The position numbers and the translations under genes are program-made. From contig JAFNVH010000002.1 of the NCBI GenBank assembly GCA_017379895.1, positions 1 to 40,331 of the forward strand: 40,331 nt of DNA, read 5' to 3'. This stretch comes from Rikenellaceae bacterium (GTDB taxonomy: Bacteria; Bacteroidota; Bacteroidia; Bacteroidales; Rikenellaceae). The notes under the pieces were generated by a model. That model made no database searches. It worked only from the letters and a program-made list of their open reading frames with translations, and had not been told where the DNA came from. Position 1 is the stretch's first letter; each line of letters begins with the position of its first letter. This document shows, in pieces, positions 4,761 to 12,728 of this stretch.

Positions 4761-7709
4761 TTAGAATGCAGGGTGGATCTCGATAGCAACCTTAGCGCTA
4801 GCGGCACCCCACTTGTGCGATACAGTTACAGGAACGTAGATCTTGCAAACCTTAGCTACGTCAGCACCGTTAATGTTCTTGAAGATCAGCTCGCTACCAA
4901 CCTTGGTCAAGCAGTCCTCACCGAAGTAATCCTCAGCCTTCATCTTAGCAGTCTCAGCAGTCAGGGTGTCATCAACAACCTCATTGCCGTTCGCATCCTT
5001 AACGATGTTGATAACAGCGTTCTTGAGATCCCAAGCAGTGTCAGTTACACCGTAGTACTTCCACAACTCAGCTGCGTACTGCTGCTTCTCAGTAGGCTCA
5101 GCAGGAGTAACCTCAGCTACGAGGTAGTCAACGAAGTCAGTCAAACCGAATGCCTTCGAGCAATCTACCTTCGAACCACCGATCACCTTGTCAACGAAGT
5201 TACCCTCTACCAGAGTAGCGTTAACCTTCAAAGGCTCTACGAAGTTCAACTCGAAAGTCGAAACCTTGTACTCATTGTAAGGATTGATCTTAGCCATTAC
5301 GTTCATAGCAGCAGTCTTACCCAAGATAGCCTTAGCCTCTGCAGTAGGAACATAATTTGTTACCCACTGGCCCCAGCCAACCGGAATATGCTCCTCATTC
5401 TCGATCAACTTAACGTACTCATCAGTAATAGCTTCAGCAACGTTGGTAGCACCCTCAGTTGTCGGAGTTACAACACCCTGGTAAGCACCCTCATACTTCA
5501 TCGCAACTGCATTCTTTACAATCTCCGCAGCCTCCTCGGTCCAAGTGTAAGCCCACTTGCCGCAAGGCAACAGGTTCTTAACGATCTGACCGCCTACGAA
5601 GAGCTGATCGAAGTCGTAGTTGTACGAGCAAGTCTCAGTCTGGTAAGTCTGTGCAAACTCAGGCTTGTACTGTACGGGGTATACGTTAGCCAATACGCCG
5701 TCAACGCTCCACAGAGCCGAACGATAACCGTTCATAACCGGCATAACGGGCAACTTGATGTTCATCTTGAAGGTTACGAAGTACGAAGGATAAGTGTACT
5801 CGTCAGCCGACTGGAACTTAACCAGAACTGTCTTCTCGGTTACAGTCTGCTTGCCAGTGATATCCATTACAGTACCGATCTGCTCAGTAGTAGCAGTCCA
5901 AACCAGAACGGGAGCCTCAGGAGCAGCCTGGTTGTCCTTGTTCAGGATTACAACACCAGTGTTAGTAGTAACAGCCTTACCCTCAGCGTCAACAGTTGCA
6001 TTAGCAGCAGTGTAGATCTCAACGAAGTCAGTGAAGCTCATACCCTTGTTGTCCTCGAACTTAGCCAGGATCTTAGTAATCATATCATCCCAAGTTACAT
6101 TGCCTGCGAAGGGAGCGCACGACAGAGTGTACTCGAACTCAACAGGAGCCTCAAGAACGATAGGAGCAAGGGGCTCTTTCTCCTCAGGAATGTAGTCAAC
6201 CCAAACAAGCTTGAACCAACGAACGTCAACGATAGCGTTGTTGTTGTAAGTATCAACCAACTCAACGCGAACGATAGGAGTCTTACCAAGAGCTGCCTTA
6301 TTGTCAGCAGTACCGTCGGGCAACTGAGCCTTTGCATACCATACACCGTTCTTCTCGTAAACCTTGATGAACTTCTGCTGGTCAGCCTTGTTGGCACCAA
6401 CCTCAAACTTAGCAGTAGGAGCAGCGAACTGGAACTTCAAGCCAGCAGCAGCCAAAGTCTCAGCCTTGATCTCAGCCTCACCGTCGCAACCAGTAACCAT
6501 AGCGGTCAGGTTCAACTCAGCATCAAAATAAGCCTCCTTTACAACCTGAGTCTTCTGAGCAGCATCATACGAAGCCTCGTAGTGGTTCTCAGCAGTAGCG
6601 CAAGCGTAAGGAGCAGCAGCGATCATAGGAACAACCGAATTCTCCTTCAATGCTACGTAGTCCGAAATAACAGCAGCGTCAGTCTCACCCTCAGCCAAGT
6701 GCTTAGCAGCGATGGGAACCTTAACGGCACCTACCCATACCTTGCCATCAGCGAGGTTAACCTTAGCATCAGCTGCAGTTCTAACCAAGCTAACCGACAA
6801 CTTACCAGCCTCAATCTTAGCCGAAGCAACGTGTGCGGGAACAGCAGCACGAGTAGTCTCAGCCTCGTGGAAGAGGAACTCTACGTTCTCAGCGTCGATG
6901 TCAGCAGTAGTAACCTGAGCGGGGCTAACATAGTAGTTAACAGTGGTAGCCAACGACGAAGTAGTGGTAGGATCAGCAGCAACGTCAAAAGCCTCAGTAG
7001 CATTATTAACATCCTTTGCGTAATATGCGAACGAGTTCAGCTCTACGGTCTCAACACCATCAACAAACAAAGTGGGGATAACCTGCAGGCTAGTCAAACG
7101 AGCCGAAATGTGCTTTGCCAACTCAGCGTTAGCATCAGCCAACTGCTTAGCAACAGCAGTGCTAATTACACCACCCTCAGCAACAGCAGCAGCGATAGCC
7201 TTCTCTGTCTCAGCCTTAGCAGCGTTCAGAGCAGCAACGATCGACTTCTCCAACGAAGTGTTGCCAGCCTCGCCAGCAGCGAAAGCAGCAGCAGCAGCGT
7301 TAAATGCGTTCTCGAACGACTCCTCCAAAGCCTCACCAGCAGCAGCGATAGCATCCTCAACATCATCAGCGAGAGCATACTTACCCAACTCTGCAACAGT
7401 TGCATACGAAGTCAGGGTAGCGTCCAACTGGCTCTTAGTCAAGAAACCGTCCAGCGAGTTCTCCAAAGTAGCGATTGCAGCCTGGAGCTCAGCATTCTTA
7501 GTCTCCATAGCAGCATCCTTGCTCTGCAGAGCCGACAGAGTGGTCTGCAGCGAGCTGTACTGCGACTCGATCGACGCGATCTTGCCGGTAGTCAACTCGT
7601 CGATACGATTGTTCAGATCATCAATCTGCTGATCATAACAACCGACCTGAGTCAATGCCAAACCTGCGAAAAGGAAGGCTACGACCGTTCTAAATAGTCT
7701 TGTTTTCAT
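4761..7709 (-). CDS. Large Ala-rich surface lipoprotein with N-terminal coiled coil
   Basis: 982 residues. Lipoprotein signal with Cys24 (TQVGC), then YDQQIDDLNNRIDELTTGKI, a coiled coil of the kind that opens many Bacteroidales lipoproteins annotated as PL29 lyase N-terminal-like. An Ala/Glu-rich helical region runs to about residue 205. From there to the end the protein looks like a series of beta-sandwich domains with no catalytic motif I can recognise. Codon use is very biased: UUA, CUA and UCA are so rare that the opposite strand is open for 1010 codons in the mirror frame. Such bias normally marks highly expressed genes. It has its own promoter about 155 bases upstream and is monocistronic. 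A structural or binding role at the surface is inference; no enzyme activity is claimed. Confidence 0.85.
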   Translation of the reverse strand: MKTRLFRTVVAFLFAGLALTQVGCYDQQIDDLNNRIDELTTGKIASIESQYSSLQTTLSALQSKDAAMETKNAELQAAIATLENSLDGFLTKSQLDATLTSYATVAELGKYALADDVEDAIAAAGEALEESFENAFNAAAAAFAAGEAGNTSLEKSIVAALNAAKAETEKAIAAAVAEGGVISTAVAKQLADANAELAKHISARLTSLQVIPTLFVDGVETVELNSFAYYAKDVNNATEAFDVAADPTTTSSLATTVNYYVSPAQVTTADIDAENVEFLFHEAETTRAAVPAHVASAKIEAGKLSVSLVRTAADAKVNLADGKVWVGAVKVPIAAKHLAEGETDAAVISDYVALKENSVVPMIAAAPYACATAENHYEASYDAAQKTQVVKEAYFDAELNLTAMVTGCDGEAEIKAETLAAAGLKFQFAAPTAKFEVGANKADQQKFIKVYEKNGVWYAKAQLPDGTADNKAALGKTPIVRVELVDTYNNNAIVDVRWFKLVWVDYIPEEKEPLAPIVLEAPVEFEYTLSCAPFAGNVTWDDMITKILAKFEDNKGMSFTDFVEIYTAANATVDAEGKAVTTNTGVVILNKDNQAAPEAPVLVWTATTEQIGTVMDITGKQTVTEKTVLVKFQSADEYTYPSYFVTFKMNIKLPVMPVMNGYRSALWSVDGVLANVYPVQYKPEFAQTYQTETCSYNYDFDQLFVGGQIVKNLLPCGKWAYTWTEEAAEIVKNAVAMKYEGAYQGVVTPTTEGATNVAEAITDEYVKLIENEEHIPVGWGQWVTNYVPTAEAKAILGKTAAMNVMAKINPYNEYKVSTFELNFVEPLKVNATLVEGNFVDKVIGGSKVDCSKAFGLTDFVDYLVAEVTPAEPTEKQQYAAELWKYYGVTDTAWDLKNAVINIVKDANGNEVVDDTLTAETAKMKAEDYFGEDCLTKVGSELIFKNINGADVAKVCKIYVPVTVSHKWGAASAKVAIEIHPAF

Positions 7710-7863
7710 AAATAGAAGATTAGTTAAAAAAATTAAATTAATTAGTTATTAAATTGTTTCGCTTTCTTTTTCAGCCTTTTACGTGTATTTTCCCTGTTTT
7801 GCCTCCTACAAATTTAAATTCACGAACACACCTCCGGCCTTTATAGCCGTAGATATATCGCCA

Positions 7864-7894
7864 CAAAAATATATCAAATTTTTTACTTCGCAAA
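7864..7894 (-). promoter_or_regulatory. Promoter of the large lipoprotein gene
   Basis: On the minus strand a -33 TTTG (7891-7894), a 19-base spacer and a -7 TATTTTTG (7864-7871). This leaves a leader of about 150 bases before the ATG at 7709, unusually long for this window. Confidence 0.55.
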
Positions 7895-8283
7895 AAAAAT
7901 GATATAAAATTTGTCAAATTAATCCTTTAAAAATAGCGAAAAAACGCCAATCCAATATGAGAACAACGCCGTAGCTCCATTTCGCGCGGCAAATTGATCC
8001 GTATTGGATAAACAAAGATAGTAAAAATCTAAAAACAATGATACTTTTGAGTGAAAAAAATTAACATATTTTTTCCAAAATCTGCAATTAACGACCACAT
8101 AACAATATTTTGAGGCTGAAATAGGCTGATTATTCGCATTTTCGGCTCATCAATGCCATTTCAACACAAGATTTGCGAATTTTAGCACACCGCTTCGACA
8201 CGCCAGGTCGGGCACAGTGAACCCATACCTTATATTTATTATATAAAGCGAGCGTCCGCAAACACGTTTCGGTATTTTTTTCG
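7895..8283. other. AT-rich intergenic stretch without a gene
   Basis: About 390 bases between the promoter of the large lipoprotein gene (minus) and that of the thiamine genes (plus). Reading frames here are short and would run into pnuT on the wrong strand. I looked for a thiamine pyrophosphate riboswitch (CTGAGA and the CTGGATAATGCCAGC-type half) and did not find one. Confidence 0.6.
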
Positions 8284-8291
8284 TATCTTTG
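8284..8291 (+). promoter_or_regulatory. -7 element of the thiamine salvage genes
   Basis: TATCTTTG, 39 bases before the ATG at 8323. No TTTG at the -33 distance. The implied leader of about 25 bases is too short for a riboswitch. Confidence 0.5.
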
Positions 8292-8322
8292 ACGCAAGAA
8301 ATCGCAATTGTACACATAGAAA

Positions 8323-8904
8323 ATGTTATTAGGACTCGAAATTGCCGGCGTGATCGTCGGATTGGTCTACCTCTGGTTGGAGTACCGCGCATCGGTGTGG
8401 CTCTGGGCGGCAAGCATCGTAATGCCTGCGATCTATATCTTCATCTATGCCGAATCGGGATTTTATGCCGATATGGGTATCAACATCTACTATCTTGTGG
8501 CGAGCATTTATGGCTGGTTGGCGTGGTTGCGACGTGGCGACGACGGCCAACCGCTGAAAATTACCCACACGCCACGCAAAATGATCCTGCCCCTAACAGT
8601 AGTTTGTGCCATCGCGATGGCTGTGATCACCTACATCCTGCTCAACTACACTGACAGCACGGTGCCCTATGGCGACAGTTTCACGACAGCACTCAGTATT
8701 GTGGCTCTCTATATGCTGGCGCGCAAGCAGGCCGAACAGTGGCTAGTCTGGCTGGTGGTTGATGCCGTCAGCTGCGCCCTATATATATATAAAGGTATAC
8801 ACCTGACCGCAGCGCTCTATGGGCTCTACACCGTGCTGGCGTGGATTGGATACCGCCGTTGGATCAAAATGATTGAAGATGATGCGACACTTCCCACTGC
8901 CTAA
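8323..8904 (+). CDS. pnuT: PnuC-family vitamin transporter, probably thiamine (PnuT)
   Basis: 193 residues, about seven TM segments. PnuC-type features are LVYLWLEYRASVWLW at the first loop, IYYLVASIYGWLAWLRRG (the conserved N..Y.....YGW region) and the paired Trp/Tyr helices near the C-terminus. The PnuC family carries nicotinamide riboside, thiamine or riboflavin by facilitated diffusion, trapping the substrate by later phosphorylation. The next gene, overlapping by 26 bases, is a thiamine pyrophosphokinase, which supplies that trap. This makes thiamine the likely substrate (the PnuT subgroup known in Bacteroides). Substrate assignment rests on context. Confidence 0.85.
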   Translation: MLLGLEIAGVIVGLVYLWLEYRASVWLWAASIVMPAIYIFIYAESGFYADMGINIYYLVASIYGWLAWLRRGDDGQPLKITHTPRKMILPLTVVCAIAMAVITYILLNYTDSTVPYGDSFTTALSIVALYMLARKQAEQWLVWLVVDAVSCALYIYKGIHLTAALYGLYTVLAWIGYRRWIKMIEDDATLPTA

Positions 8905-9526
8905 AACAACCGATCGCCCCGATGTGGTGATTCTGGCTGCCGGCGACTTCCCGCACGGCGAGGTGGCGCGTGCGTTACTCGCTGGTGCGCACGAAGTGAT
9001 CTGTTGCGACGGCGCGGCTGAGGAGTTTTGCGCAACGGGAGCTATGCCCGTAGCTGTGGTGGGAGATTTTGATTCGCTATCGGAGAAGTTGCGCACGCAA
9101 CTAGCCGACCGTCTACACCACCGCCCCGATCAAGATGTGAACGATCTGTGGAAGGCACTAACGCTTGCCATTGAGCGCGGAGCACACGAAATAACGGTGC
9201 TGGGAGCTTTTGGGCGACGCGAGGATCACTCGATTGGCAACCTGATGCTTTGTGCTACACGAATGAACGACGTTGATATTCACGTGGTTGGTGATCGAGG
9301 CTCGTTCGACTTTATCGACTGCGACAGTCGCTTCGAGAGTTTCGCAGAACAGCAGGTTTCGCTCTTCACGCTCTCGCCCTCAACCGAAATTTCGACCATC
9401 GGACTGCGCTACGAACCACCCCAGAACCACCTCTCTGCGATGTGGCAGGGGGTATCGAACGAATCGCTCGGTGCTGAATTCGCGATCTGCACCAACGGCC
9501 CGACAATCGTTTATCGCAAATTCTAG
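8879..9526 (+). CDS. thiN: Thiamine pyrophosphokinase
   Basis: About 215 residues. It converts thiamine and ATP to thiamine pyrophosphate and AMP in the cytoplasm. Family motifs: VVILAAGDFP at the N-terminus, CCDGAA, VVGDFDSL, the PDQDVNDLWKAL segment that binds nucleotide and Mg, and VLGAFGRREDHSIGN. The C-terminal half is the small thiamine-binding beta domain, with NHLSAMWQGVSNESLG near the end. The frame opens with a TTG at 8873, but ATG at 8879 (or 8882) is the likelier start. Either way it overlaps pnuT, which suggests coupled translation. It works with PnuT in thiamine salvage. No thiamine biosynthesis genes are in the window. Confidence 0.9.
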   Translation: MMRHFPLPKTTDRPDVVILAAGDFPHGEVARALLAGAHEVICCDGAAEEFCATGAMPVAVVGDFDSLSEKLRTQLADRLHHRPDQDVNDLWKALTLAIERGAHEITVLGAFGRREDHSIGNLMLCATRMNDVDIHVVGDRGSFDFIDCDSRFESFAEQQVSLFTLSPSTEISTIGLRYEPPQNHLSAMWQGVSNESLGAEFAICTNGPTIVYRKF

Positions 9527-9533
9527 CTACAAC

Positions 9534-9567
9534 AAAAAAGCCTGCCCCGAAATCGAGGCAGGCTTTT
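9534..9567. terminator. Bidirectional terminator between thiN and the peroxidase operon
   Basis: GCCTGCC (9540-9546) pairs with GGCAGGC (9557-9563), with A and T runs on the two sides. It serves the plus-strand gene ending at 9526 and the minus-strand operon ending at 9586. Confidence 0.85.
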
Positions 9568-9585
9568 CTATTCGTTTTGCGGCGA

Positions 9586-10965
9586 TTACTCCTGAACGTT
9601 CTCGTTCGTGAGCGGCACTCCGTTATATTCGCCCGTCAACGAGCGCAGGAACGCAACAATCGCAGCATTCTCTTCGTCGGTCAGCTCGACACCCGACTGA
9701 TAGATTGCCATATCGGCAACCGCCTCGGCGAGTGTTGCGCGCGTACCGTCGTGGTAGTAGGGCCACGTCAGTTCGACATTGCGCAGACCCGGCACCTTGA
9801 AGCGGTGACGATCGCGCTCCTCCATCGTCTGCTTGAAGCGACCGTTATCCTCCTCAGTCATAGGCAGATTGCGATCAGCAAAGTAGTGACGACGCAGACC
9901 CATCAACTCGTACGACTCGCCGCCGAGGTTAACACCAACGTGGCAGGTTGCGCAATCATACTTCTTGAAAAGTTCGTAACCACGCACCTGCTCCTCGGTC
10001 AGAGCCTCAGCGTCACCCTTCAACCACTTATCGAACGGCGAGTTGGGAGTTACCAACGTGCGCTCGAACTCCTCGATAGCGTTGGTTATGTTGGTCTGGT
10101 TCAAACCGTCGGGATAGACAGCCTTGAAAGCAGCAGCAAAAGCGCGATCCTTTTCGAGCTTGGCAACGATCTCATCGAACGATGTCGAAGCCATCTCAAC
10201 GGGATTCAGCGGCGGACCTGCGGCCTGCTCAGCCAGCGTTCCCGCACGACCGTCCCAGAACTGAACGAAGTTATAGACAGCATTGTAGGTCGTCGGGGCA
10301 TTGACGCCACCCAGCTGTCCCTCAACACCTACCGAGTACTGCTTATTGTCGACACCTGCCGTATTCAGACCGTGACACGAGGCGCACGAAACGGTGTTAT
10401 CGATCGACAAACGCGGATCGTGATAGAGCGCATAGCCCAACAACGCCTTACGAGCGTCGATATCGGTCGGCTCAGCGATCGGACGCACGGGCTCACCTGC
10501 GTGCTCACCCTCCAAACCGTCAGCATAATACTCCTCGCGGTACTTGCGCGCCCACTCGACGATGATATCGCGTTTGGCGTCGGTCATCTGGCTACCCCAA
10601 TGCACGAGGTAGTATTTCGGCTCGGGCATACGCTTGTCGATTGCCACCTTCTCAACCTTGGCAACGTCGACCGGACGCGGCAACTGACCCGCCACAAGTG
10701 CCTCATAGAGAGGCTCAATGTCGAAGGCACGGTATCCCGAATCAATATCCTGCTTGATCACCTTACCGGCTACGGGCAGTTTGGCATAGAAGGGCAGCTC
10801 AGCATCGGCTGTATGGCAGCTCAGGCAACCTCCATTAATTAAAATTGCAGCCACACGCGCTTCGGGGGTATATTCAGCCGAAGGCGGGCGGTTAGCGATG
10901 CGATAGACGGCCACGAGCATCACGGCCAGCACCAACGCAAGAATCAGTAGTCTACTCTTTTTCAT
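9586..10965 (-). CDS. Tri-haem cytochrome c peroxidase (MauG/CcpA type with extra N-terminal haem domain)
   Basis: 459 residues from the ATG at 10965 (the upstream in-frame ATG at 11043 would add a hydrophilic 26-residue leader that overlaps ccsA). An N-terminal signal anchor (5-22) is followed by three CxxCH haem sites. CLSCH (47-51) lies in a haem-binding domain (about 30-150). CASCH (194-198) and CATCH (338-342) form the di-haem peroxidase core, with its FWDGRAGTL, PPLNPVEM and FKVPGLRNV landmarks. These enzymes reduce hydrogen peroxide in the periplasm using quinol- or cytochrome-derived electrons. The extra domain may pass electrons from the membrane. It lies 19 bases after ccsA in a cytochrome c maturation operon, so the cell makes the haem-attachment machinery with its client. 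Confidence 0.9.
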   Translation of the reverse strand: MKKSRLLILALVLAVMLVAVYRIANRPPSAEYTPEARVAAILINGGCLSCHTADAELPFYAKLPVAGKVIKQDIDSGYRAFDIEPLYEALVAGQLPRPVDVAKVEKVAIDKRMPEPKYYLVHWGSQMTDAKRDIIVEWARKYREEYYADGLEGEHAGEPVRPIAEPTDIDARKALLGYALYHDPRLSIDNTVSCASCHGLNTAGVDNKQYSVGVEGQLGGVNAPTTYNAVYNFVQFWDGRAGTLAEQAAGPPLNPVEMASTSFDEIVAKLEKDRAFAAAFKAVYPDGLNQTNITNAIEEFERTLVTPNSPFDKWLKGDAEALTEEQVRGYELFKKYDCATCHVGVNLGGESYELMGLRRHYFADRNLPMTEEDNGRFKQTMEERDRHRFKVPGLRNVELTWPYYHDGTRATLAEAVADMAIYQSGVELTDEENAAIVAFLRSLTGEYNGVPLTNENVQE

Positions 10966-10984
10966 AGGCTTAAAATTATTTAGG

Positions 10985-11752
10985 TTATTTTTGGTTATAC
11001 GTATGTACACTATTCTCAGCCGACGGGAGGTAATTGACTCCATACCAGCACATTTGCAACGTCAGGAACGCCGCCACGACCACCGCCACGAACCATCGTC
11101 CACGACCTCGCAAGTGAATCGCCAGCAGATACAATCCCCACGCAGCTGCCGCCCACGCCTCCTTCGGATCCCAGCTCCAATAGGCACCCCACGCCTGCTT
11201 GGCCCACAGCGCACCCGTCAACATTCCAATCGTGAAGAACGCCACGCCGCCATAGAGCAGTCGCTCGATAGCCTGCGAGAGATCGTGCTCCTTGCGGAAC
11301 AGTCCATAGAGAGCCATCAGCGTCGCGCAGCCCAGCAGCGCATACGAGAACATATAGACTGCCACGTGCGGCACAAACCAACCGCTTTGCAGCGCAGGCA
11401 TAAGTGTCTGATCGTGAATCTCGGGACGGGCGATGTTGATGATCATAAAGACCGACGCCAGCATTGTCGAGAACGATAGAATCCAGCGATAGCCCCAACG
11501 CAAGTATGTAAACGCACCCGCCATCAGCAGGCACAACGAGTACCACAATCGTGTTTCGCCCATCGTACGCAGGGGCGGACGTCCGAGCGTCACCCAGAAC
11601 AGCACCACAAATGCCGCCAACGCCACGATACCTGCCAGCGCTCCCGCCACAGCCACACGACGCGAGCCGCGCCACGACGCAACTGCCGCCAGCGTCGACA
11701 ACACCATTGCCGCAGCCGCAAACCACGCAAACATATTCCACCCGACGATCAT
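10985..11752 (-). CDS. ccsA: Cytochrome c biogenesis protein CcsA (System II haem handling)
   Basis: 255 residues from the ATG at 11752, which overlaps the stop of the resB-like gene as ATGA. About eight TM helices. CcsA hallmarks are visible: the WWD-type loop WGAYWSWDPKEAWA (188-201), flanking candidate haem-ligand His residues His129 (FVPHVAVYMFSY) and His213 (AIHLRGRG), and a C-terminal GVNYLPSAENSVHTY close to the GVNY/F...HSY end of the family. With the ResB-like partner it moves haem across the membrane and attaches it to CxxCH motifs. Longer starts are possible but would enter the resB frame. Middle gene of the resB-ccsA-peroxidase operon. Confidence 0.9.
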   Translation of the reverse strand: MIVGWNMFAWFAAAAMVLSTLAAVASWRGSRRVAVAGALAGIVALAAFVVLFWVTLGRPPLRTMGETRLWYSLCLLMAGAFTYLRWGYRWILSFSTMLASVFMIINIARPEIHDQTLMPALQSGWFVPHVAVYMFSYALLGCATLMALYGLFRKEHDLSQAIERLLYGGVAFFTIGMLTGALWAKQAWGAYWSWDPKEAWAAAAWGLYLLAIHLRGRGRWFVAVVVAAFLTLQMCWYGVNYLPSAENSVHTYNQK

Positions 11753-12597
11753 TGCTGCGCCTCCTTTCTCGGCCCTGCCGCAAACATCAGCACCGCACCT
11801 GCGATCAACATCACAATGCCCGCAACCGTCAGCCAACGCCACGGCTCACGCACCACCTCCACGACGCAGTAGCGCACCGCATCGGACGACTGCGTATCGT
11901 AGCTGACCAGATAGAGCGTTTGGCTCCACGTGCGGTGGTAAGGGTGATTGACGCGCAGAGTGATCGGCTCACCATCGACCGCCACCTCGGCCTCGAACAT
12001 CGAGGGCGCGCCTTCGCTATAATAATCTATCTTGAAATCAATAAGTTGCAACTCGCAGTCGAGCATTGTCGTGCGACCCGACATATCGTATGCCTCGCGC
12101 GTGGGCACCTCGCGCGCAACCATTGCTCGCGTCTGTACGCGGTCGGGAGCGCCCCAGAATCCTGCCACCAGCGCCAACCACAAACCCGCGTGATTGACCA
12201 CAAAGCGCCACCTAATACCTCGTCCGTCGCGCCAGCCGCGCAGCGTAACGAGCGTCAGGTGCGACAGCACGAACAGCACCGCCACCACCGTCGGCCACGC
12301 CGTCGTAGCGGGTTCGCGTTGCAGTCCGAGCGCAATACCCACTGCCGCCATCAGCACCAACGATGCCACCGTCGCACGTTGCGACAGCAGAGCCTGCGCC
12401 ACACGCGATCGCTCGCGGCGACGATACAACTCGACGAGTAGCACCAGCCACAGCGCCATCAGAATCACATTCAGGGGGAAACGCACGATCGCCAGCGGAA
12501 ACGAGCCAAACATCAGTTCGATAGCCACAGCAATGCCCATCAAAGCACCCATTACGAGCACCTCGCGCGCGGCTTTCTTATGGACGACATTTGACAT
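11749..12597 (-). CDS. Short ResB-like (Ccs1/CcsB) cytochrome c biogenesis protein
   Basis: 282 residues from ATG at 12597 (the frame extends to 12648, but MSNVVHKKAAREVLVMG is the more natural start). About five N-terminal TM helices, a periplasmic beta-rich domain (about 155-250; MLDCELQLIDFKIDYYSEGAPSMFEAEVAVDG) and a last TM helix (about 255-276). The stretch FKIDYYSEGAPSMFEAEV and the terminal TM arrangement fit the ResB/Ccs1 family. Typical ResB proteins have 450 or more residues, so the soluble domain here is much reduced. His113 and His136 lie in TM segments and could be haem ligands. It overlaps ccsA by four bases, which supports the pairing. In many Bacteroidota the two are fused; here they are separate. 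Confidence 0.75.
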   Translation of the reverse strand: MSNVVHKKAAREVLVMGALMGIAVAIELMFGSFPLAIVRFPLNVILMALWLVLLVELYRRRERSRVAQALLSQRATVASLVLMAAVGIALGLQREPATTAWPTVVAVLFVLSHLTLVTLRGWRDGRGIRWRFVVNHAGLWLALVAGFWGAPDRVQTRAMVAREVPTREAYDMSGRTTMLDCELQLIDFKIDYYSEGAPSMFEAEVAVDGEPITLRVNHPYHRTWSQTLYLVSYDTQSSDAVRYCVVEVVREPWRWLTVAGIVMLIAGAVLMFAAGPRKEAQQ

Positions 12598-12663
12598 AGC
12601 GAACACTTTGGGGATAAAGATAGCAATTTTTTGCATATCTCCGTACACCTTCGCCCGATTTTG

Positions 12664-12706
12664 CGAAAAAAATTTCGCCCATCGGTCGCAAAACCGACAG
12701 GCGAAA
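12664..12706 (-). terminator. Terminator of the Ca-ATPase gene
   Basis: TTTCGCC (12673-12679) pairs with GGCGAAA (12700-12706), with an inner CGGT/ACCG pairing. On the minus strand seven T follow the hairpin. It starts 23 bases after the ATPase stop and precedes the ResB-like gene. Confidence 0.8.
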
Positions 12707-12728
12707 CCTCTATATATCGTATAATTGT

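Noticed and set aside
4665..7697. 1010-codon open frame on the plus strand opposite the large lipoprotein gene
   Set aside because: Exact codon register with the sense gene and low-complexity Ser/Leu/Asn-rich product; it arises from avoidance of UUA, CUA and UCA in the sense strand.
8130..8413. Short minus-strand frames before pnuT
   Set aside because: They overlap the pnuT start and promoter, with no family features.
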